From Lota lota (lineage: Eukaryota; Chordata; Actinopteri; Gadiformes; Lotidae): a stretch of DNA of 64,000 bases. Positions within the stretch are counted from its first letter, which is position 1. Every line of letters starts with the position of its first letter. The notes beneath the pieces are model-generated. The model saw nothing but the letters and a program-made list of their open reading frames with translations, did not search any database and was not told the DNA's origin. Positions 56,863 to 64,000 of the stretch are shown in pieces. The stretch is taken from the NCBI GenBank assembly GCA_026745465.1, contig JACYXH010000572.1, positions 468,501 through 532,500 on the forward strand. Reading direction: 5' to 3'. The translations under genes and the position numbers were made by a program.

Positions 56863-58397
56863 GTGTGTCAAAAGATTGTATTACACTCATGAAACTACTT
56901 ACTTTGCTTAGCATTTAATGTTTAAGTAGGTCACTGGCTTGGGAATGTTAAAACAGCAGTGTACAGGGAGAGCCTGAGTATACGAATATATATTTGAAGT
57001 TAGTTTACTCACTAAGTTTGTGTACTTAGTTAGTATACTAAGTATACTAACACCTATATAAGATGTACATAATATGTGTTACTATACAAACCGTGTGTAT
57101 TTGTGTTTAATACTTTACACAAAAATACAAACTTTGTAATAAATAACTAGTAATTATCTAGTCTATTTACAATAAGCGATACCGTGATCTCGTTGCATGC
57201 GTGTGTGAAAAATGTGTGTGCATGTGTGTGTCTGTGTGTGTTCCACACGGGCATGTGTGTGTGCATGCGCGAGTGTGTCCTGGCTTGTCTGAATGTGATT
57301 GTCTTGCACACGCAAGACTCTGTGTAAGACATTAAAATCAATCAGTATCAGTGATGAAATAATGATATAATATAATTTATGTATAATAATGACAAAATGA
57401 CAAAACGCCAATGTGAGCAGGTTGTGCATGCGTGTGTCAATGAATTAGGAGCCTCTGACAGATCTCTCTCCTCTTCATTTTCCTTTTACCCCCCTCCCCC
57501 CCCTCCCCCCTCCTGTGCAGAGAGGAAGCATATCTGCAGAAACCAGAGGCCAAGGAGACTCACATGCGCACGTGTGCACGCACGCACACACACACACACA
57601 CACACGCACACACACAGAGCAAACTCCTGAGTTCCTGAAGAAAAGCTGTGTCAGCAACGGGCTACTGTTTACATGTGTAAACACATGCACAGACACATGC
57701 GCCATCGCGCTTTACATCATCCTATGCTTCCAAAGGAACAAGGTTGTTTGAATAGGAATATCTTTCTCAAACTGTTAAGCTTCAATACTATTCCAGCCAA
57801 CTGGAATTTACAACCTACAGACTGTATTGGATCCTATAGCCCTCCTTAACTTTATATTGGAGTCAAAGCTTATTATTGTATTGTATTATTACGTTTTCTT
57901 GCCAGCTGCAATGACTTTGCAAAGCCTTACTCAGAAATGTGTAAAACGTTATTGATCAATGATGAATTGACATTGGCCAAGTGTGACAGAGTAAGAACAC
58001 CATATTTGCTGTCTTTCCATTGTCTTGGATCTCCAGCTTTCCCACCCCATCCTGCTTTATCAAGTCTCTCTCTCTCCCTCTCGCTCTCTCTCTCGTCTTT
58101 CGTCTTCTCTATTTCTGTCTTCCTCTCACTGTCTCTCTCTCTTCCTTTCTGTATAACTGTCCATGCTGTTTGAACACAGACACAAAGCATGTTCGTGTTA
58201 TTTATCTAGCAGCAGTGTAAACAATAATTAGCATATACTATGACACATAGACACAGACACTCACACACACACACACACATGTAAATGGACACACACGTAT
58301 GTGCATGCATGCAACACACTTGCAGACACACACGCACACTTTCTCTCTCACACACACATGCAAACAGACACACACGTATGCACGCATGCAACTTGTG

Positions 58398-58432
<35 letters not shown>

Positions 58433-58657
58433 TTGGCACAGCAACAGCAAAGAAAATCCAGCAGGTATCGCAGCTTTCTAACTTAAACCCTGAAATCTAA
58501 AAGACCACTTCATTTTCAAAAACGTCATACTCATCCCTGCCAAGAATATGGTAGATTAAATATGGAGATCAATAAACTGCAAACTTTGTACTGCACTGCA
58601 GTCCAACGTTTGGTCAGTTGCAATTGGCCCATGAGGTCACGTTCGGATTCGATGAGC

Positions 58658-58727
<70 letters not shown>

Positions 58728-58853
58728 AATAAAAGGTCTGTGCCTTTATATTTTTATGGCTAATATTAGAGATACTACCTGCAAACCAAAGCACTAGGCC
58801 GTCCCATGGGGGGTGCATGACGAAACAAAATAACGGGTTTGTTCAATTCGTGA

Positions 58854-58950
<97 letters not shown>

Positions 58951-59250
58951 CATTTGCGCATGCAGGTAGGCTAATAGGGAGGGTGTCACTTCGCTTGGTC
59001 AAAACGCTGGCGAGGTACTTTCAAAGAGTTTCAGAGACACACTGATCAATACGAGCTTTAAATAGGGCCACAGACACGTAAACACAGCATTAATCTCAAT
59101 AGCTTGGTCCTATTTAAGTAGGAAGCATTTTGCTGAATAAATTATTAGCCACACCGAAGCCAAATAGATGCGAGTGGTGTTGAGGCCGAGTAAATTGCCG
59201 GTCAATTGCTCCTCACCTTTAATTACAGCACGCAGTGAAGCAAAATGCTG

Positions 59251-59317
<67 letters not shown>

Positions 59318-60600
59318 CGCACACACGCACACACACATTGTTCACGTGCGCACTCATGATTTTCTGTTTCACCCACACAAGTTTTTAGTATACCCTTATT
59401 AGCGCAACGTCCAAGACGATTTCAAATCATAGTTCTGTAAAAAAAGGTTTTTACAATATAATACGATTTTAAATATACAAACTCCTGCGTCCTTTGTAAG
59501 GGATTTGTGGCGCGCGTGGCTTGTGAGGTCCGCGCGTGGACAGCTTGCGGCTGGATGGATGGCGTGACGTCACGCAGCGCGCTACCTTTCCCGAGGGCAG
59601 GATTAGTAAAAGAGCAGCAGAATCTAATCTCTCATGGCGAACTGATCACGTTCATCATGACCGGTCCCAGCAGGTACCCGCGAAGCTCCAGCCACACAGG
59701 GCTGTCACACGTCAACAAGCCGTCCTTTTGCACGGTATGAACCGCGTGGAAGTTTATCCTTACATCGCAGGAAACCCGCCGCCAGTCAATCAGCGACCCC
59801 GGAGCGGTAGAGAGCCGCTAGGTAAGCAGCATGCAGGATGAAGGTGTCTGAGGCTATAAAGGGTTTACCTTGGCAAGGTTTTCCTAGGTGAGCTCCTCTA
59901 CCAACAACTGCCTCCCTTTTTATATTTGTACTGCCTGTGTGATACGTTGTGGACAGCACGCAGCTTGAAGACAGGGAAACGTCGTGCACCATTGTTTTAT
60001 AGTTCCTGCAAGGACAAACGATGGACACTCACGTTACTAAGAGAAGTTGCATGTTTCCTACACAGTCTCAACTATATTTGATTTGGCCTAAGCGTATATG
60101 TGCGCTTTTATTTTGAAGATGCGAGTGAGACAACGGTGACATCGTGTGAAACGCAAAAATGAAATGAGTCCGGATCTATACTCCTTTTTCACAACTAATT
60201 GCCCCTAAGTGTGGTTTATGATCCCAGCCTCACCTTTACTTGGAAACAGCCTTCTAAATACTTTATAACCCCGTCTCTTCCAACGAAAATCGAGCCACGG
60301 TGATTGACACTCAACACTATTGGTCAATTTAGAGCGATAGTGTTACTTTTACTGCTACCGGTGTTTCCATCGTGCTAGACATAGTTTTAGAATTAATGGA
60401 TCACTACGCCTTGGTCACACGTGTCCCCCCTAAATTGTCTCAATTGCTAAACATATTGTCATTGCCACATTATTTTACACTCTGTATACACAACTATTAT
60501 TTTGGTTTATTGAGCCAACTACTATGTTTACTCCATGTTATTATTTTATTATTGGTATAGGCCTAATTGGTTAGGATCAGTTGTACATAGATGGGGGTTG
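53967..60600. other. cpe 3' UTR and gene-free interval before tll1
   Basis: The first part is the cpe 3' UTR; AATAAA candidates are at 55244-55249 and 55612-55617. No ORF here resembles a known protein. The interval holds microsatellites: GT at 56780-56854, 58402-58430 and 58858-58939, TA at 58659-58720, and CA at 59253-59330. CpG-bearing sequence at about 59505-59580 may be regulatory. Confidence 0.55.
56491..56509 (+). promoter_or_regulatory. CTCF-like motif between cpe and tll1
   Basis: TGGCCTCTAGGGGGCAGTA is an excellent match to the CTCF consensus in plus orientation. Confidence 0.6.
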
Positions 60601-60670
60601 TAGGAGATTTACTTTCTTTGGCTTTATGAATGGTTCGTTCGGGAATCGACAGGAGAGCGAGAGGGAGAGT

Positions 60671-60739
<69 letters not shown>

Positions 60740-61526
60740 AGAAAGGGAAAGAGAGAATGAGAAAGAGAGTGACAGATAGAGAGAGGGAGAGAGAGAGGAT
60801 GGGAAGGAGAGAGGGTTGCCTCTTAACACCCAAGAGAGAGAGAGAGAGAGCAAGACTACATGGTGGGAATACTCGCTGAATCGTACTTTATCAGTGCAGA
60901 CTTGGGACTGTCAGACAGTAGCAGAGGAGGCTCGAGGAGTCCGGACATAATGTGGAACACAGAGGGAACACAGAGGCACATGTGCACGCTTTGAAACACG
61001 CGAGAGAGTGGGGACAACGGCCAGTGAATATGTGCACCGTAGATTCTGGTAAGATAGACACCCCAGTGCGCAATGTAGATTTGAACGGTTTCTGCTTCTC
61101 GTCTGTTTCCGTTGGTCGATGAAATCGTCCCGTCCACTTCTAACATCCTCAGTAGGCACGACCTTCACTTTTGCATCTCTTCTCCCACAGCGATATTACG
61201 CAGGAGCGCTTCTTGGATGACAGAACCCCTCGACCAACATCTCGGGACTGACTAGGTATCTTACTGAAGGGACCTGCTGCCGATCCGACGCCGATCTCAA
61301 TACTATGCTATGGAAAGCAGACGCTTACAATAAGTTACAGTGTCCCGCGGCTCATTTTTCACAATGAGCCGTTAAATTCCTCCTATTGCCCATCCAGGCG
61401 GCTTTTCATCCGCAACAGTGAAGTGACCAGAATCTGTGAACAGAGGAGAGGAGAGACAGAGACAGAGAGAGAGGGAGAAAGCGAGAGGTAATAGTGGGAC
61501 CGGCATCGGTGTATTTTGGTCTGTAG
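60601..61526 (+). promoter_or_regulatory. Presumed tll1 promoter and 5' UTR
   Basis: The region upstream of the tll1 ATG contains a GA microsatellite (60675-60735) and a GAGA-rich leader segment (about 61441-61488). The start site is not determinable. Confidence 0.4.
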
Positions 61527-61707
61527 ATGGACCGGGTGCCCACGGCACTGGCAGCTAAGATGCGGTGGATCACGCTGGTCCTGGCCGGATTGACTTTCTG
61601 GGGAAGTGTGTACATTTGTAATTGCTTCGACTACGAGGAAGCGAACTACGATTATTACGAAGAGGAGAAAACGGAAAGTATCGACTACAAGGATCCGTGC
61701 AAAGCCG
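61527..61707 (+). CDS. tll1: Tolloid-like 1 (Tll1), first coding exon, partial
   Basis: TLL1 is a secreted BMP1/tolloid astacin metalloprotease that cleaves chordin and procollagens; its loss affects heart septation in mice and ventral fin patterning in fish. This exon encodes the signal peptide ([17 protein letters not shown]) and the start of the propeptide. After a Tyr/Glu-rich stretch comes [12 protein letters not shown], where human TLL1 has [12 protein letters not shown]. It ends in phase 1 at a GTGAGT donor. A second in-frame ATG at 61560 would still leave the signal peptide intact. The protease, CUB and EGF exons lie beyond the right edge. Its position downstream of cpe matches human 4q32.3. 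Confidence 0.9.
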
Positions 61708-62850
61708 GTGAGTAAATGTTTCATATTTACTTGATAGTGAAACGAGCATTTTAAAGACAACGATCATTATGTTTATTGAACCGTGCTATTGTTTGTGGTG
61801 TGACTTTTTACGCTTTTTATTCTATACAATCAGACTGCAGAGGTGAATTGGCACGCTGCGCTACAGCGTTGGAAAAAGTGAGCGCTATGCGTAAAGGAGA
61901 TAGGCTGACAGGGTGTGTGTGTGTGTGTGTGTGTTGTAGGAGCAGGAGCGGATATAATCACATACATACGTCTCTCTCGCACAGCCCCTCCTACACAACA
62001 GATTTTTCTAGTTTTCAATCAGTGTCCGGTTGTTGGTGATCCGGCACGTGCAACCCGGTGATTGCCGCCTAATTTCTGTCCCTGTCGATGCCCGCTTTTT
62101 TTTTTTATGCGCTCCAAATGTATGTGGGGTATGATAGGGTAGGTCTTGTTTTGTTTAGTTTTTACATTGTTGTCCTAGCTTAGATTTAGTAAAAGGAAAA
62201 CTTTAACCACAATTTCTTATTTTGAATTTGCCCGTGCCTTAATACTAAGCACGCGGGAAACGTTATGCACAGAAAACAGCTGGGGTTATGAATGCCTGCC
62301 AACAACACACAAACACACACACGCACACACACACACACACACGCGCGCGCGCACGCAAACACAAGCACATGCACGCAAACACATGCATGCAGGCACACAC
62401 ATAGGCTTACACACATACATAGATAGGCTGGCCTGGGACTGGCTCATGATGAAGGGGCTGCAAATAATGTCTGTTGGGTTCTGTGGCAATGTGTGTGTGT
62501 GTGTGTGTGTTAGTTAATGCAATTGTAATTGTATTGCTTAAATTAAGGCTTACAGTCCCACTATTCCTTTGTAGATGGTTTATAGGGTCTGTTAACACAT
62601 AGCTGTATTACATTCAACATGGTGTTTATATGCAAAACAAGTTTATTAGAGACTTTATTGGTTTGCTAGTGTGGTTTGGTTGGGTGATTGTGTGGCACTC
62701 AACAAACATTTTTACCAGGTCATTCAGACACTATGACTGCTGCTTCACTTTAGACTTTATAACCTAAGTAGAATAATAAAACCCCTTTTCAGAACCATGA
62801 CATAATACCAGTAGTGCACCCCTCCCCCCCTGTTCCCCAGCACTAGCACC

Positions 62851-62960
62851 ACCGCCCTCTCCTCTCCTCTCCTCTCCTCTCCTCTCCTCTCCTCTCCTCT
62901 CCTCTCCTCTCCTCTCCTCTCCTCTCCTCTCCTCTCCTCTCCTCTCCTCTCCTCTCCTCT
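62851..62960. repeat. (CTCTC)n pentanucleotide array in tll1 intron 1
   Basis: About 22 near-perfect units of CTCTC, degenerating to CTCTT units and mixed pyrimidines up to about 63030. Confidence 0.95.
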
Positions 62961-63107
62961 TCTCTTCTCTTCTCCTCTAATCCTCCCCTCTCTTCTCTAT
63001 CCCATCCCCTCCTTTCCTTTCCTCTCCTCTCTGTTTCCACTTCATACCACATTAAAACAGTTAAAACAGTTACAATTCTACCACGTGCAAGATCAGTGTG
63101 TGTGTTT

Positions 63108-63148
<41 letters not shown>

Positions 63149-63638
63149 CTGTTTGCATCTGTGAATTCATGTATCAGAGAGCTATAGAATAAGATACAAA
63201 CCGTGCCTATGACTCAAATGAATACAAACATAAATAACACATCATACACGCCAACTGGACAGCTCTGCCTTTAGACTCCTTTCAGCCTTTAAACTGCCAC
63301 GTGAGTGTGTGTTAGTGTGTGTGTGTGTGTGTTCTCAACTATGTGTGTGTGCATGTGAGATATTTACATTTTTGCAGTCTGTGCGTATGTAAGTGTGTGT
63401 GTCTGTGTCTGTATCTGTGCATGCAATATTTAGATTTCTTTGCAATGCGTATATATGTGTATGTGGTCTATGTATCTTTTGTGGTGTGTGTGTGTTTGGC
63501 TAGAGGCCGGGCAGTTTAGAGACTGTTAGTCTGTTTGCACTGAAATGACTGAGCAACTCTTGTAGGTTAAAATAACTAATGAAAACAAGTGCATAGTTTC
63601 TCCTCTATAAACACAGAATATACTTATATCCCTGGATC

Positions 63639-63641
<3 letters not shown>

Positions 63642-63701
<60 letters not shown>
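63642..63701. repeat. (CA)n microsatellite in tll1 intron 1
   Basis: A pure CA run of about 30 units, followed by AT-rich sequence. Confidence 0.96.
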
Positions 63702-63703
<2 letters not shown>

Positions 63704-64000
63704 CAAGTCGGCATATATATTTATTATTTATATATATATATACTTTATTTTTTATGATATATTACTATTTATTTTGTTACTACACGTGACAAGTGTGTGT
63801 ATGTTTGTGTGTGTGCATGAGCACGTGTGTGTGTTTTGTGTATGTGTGTGCGCACGCATTTGTGTGCATGGTGTTTCTGTGCACGTGTCTGTGTGTGTAA
63901 GTGCATGTTCATGTTTGTGTGTGTGTGTGTGTGTCTGTGTGCATGGTATAAGAAGTGGAAGCTAGGCCCATTCCAAGCTTGACCCTGTGGCAGTGGTGTG

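Larger units (their letters stand above)
61708..64000 (+). other. tll1 intron 1, start
   Basis: No second exon was found up to the window edge. Content is mostly repeats: GT runs (about 61914-61935 and 63107-63148), CTCTC pentanucleotides (62851-62960) and CA (63642-63701). Confidence 0.6.

Noticed and set aside
58659-58720. TA repeat considered as a hairpin-type regulatory element
   Set aside because: A simple (TA)n run is self-complementary by nature; nothing else supports a function.

Overview
This window is vertebrate nuclear DNA, almost certainly from a ray-finned (teleost) fish. The genes have many short exons with GT-AG introns, the proteins are close to vertebrate orthologues, and the non-coding DNA is full of CA/GT, GA/CT and compound microsatellites, tRNA-derived SINE remnants and small inverted-repeat elements. 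The species cannot be told from the sequence. There is no bacterial, organellar or viral architecture. All gene models below were built by hand by joining exons in phase and comparing them with remembered mammalian proteins; no alignment was run.

Layout, left to right. (1) 120-5564, minus strand: the first two coding exons of a prominin gene (prom1-like), continuing off the left edge. (2) 7960-14740, minus: a complete 14-exon tapt1. (3) 16053-17852, plus: a complete 3-exon clrn2. (4) 18780-22729, plus: a complete 13-exon lap3. (5) 23108-24294, plus: a complete 4-exon med28. (6) 25297-31524, plus: a complete 15-exon klhl2. (7) 33595-38402, plus: msmo1, with an untranslated first exon and five coding exons. 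(8) 40104-53966, plus: a complete 9-exon cpe. (9) 61527-61707, plus: the first coding exon of tll1, continuing off the right edge. About 7.5 kb between cpe and tll1 holds only repeats and possible regulatory sites.

The genes do not form a functional pathway. They are two conserved vertebrate synteny blocks side by side: prom1-tapt1-clrn2-lap3-med28 (human 4p15.32) and klhl2-msmo1-cpe-tll1 (human 4q32.3). The junction lies between med28 and klhl2 (about 24.3-25.3 kb).

The most unusual structure is in cpe intron 3. The intron-exon boundary of exon 4 (branch-point-like sequence, pyrimidine tract, AG and the first exon bases) appears to have been amplified into about ten 35-39 bp tandem copies. 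A 1.37 kb inverted-repeat element with a TA target duplication then landed between the array and the functional acceptor. Other items worth a look are an approximately 95 bp sequence shared by the 3' ends of a clrn2 intron and a lap3 intron, an approximately 170 bp pure CT tract abutting an msmo1 acceptor, a foldback element in msmo1 intron 1, and CTCF-like and YY1-like motifs.
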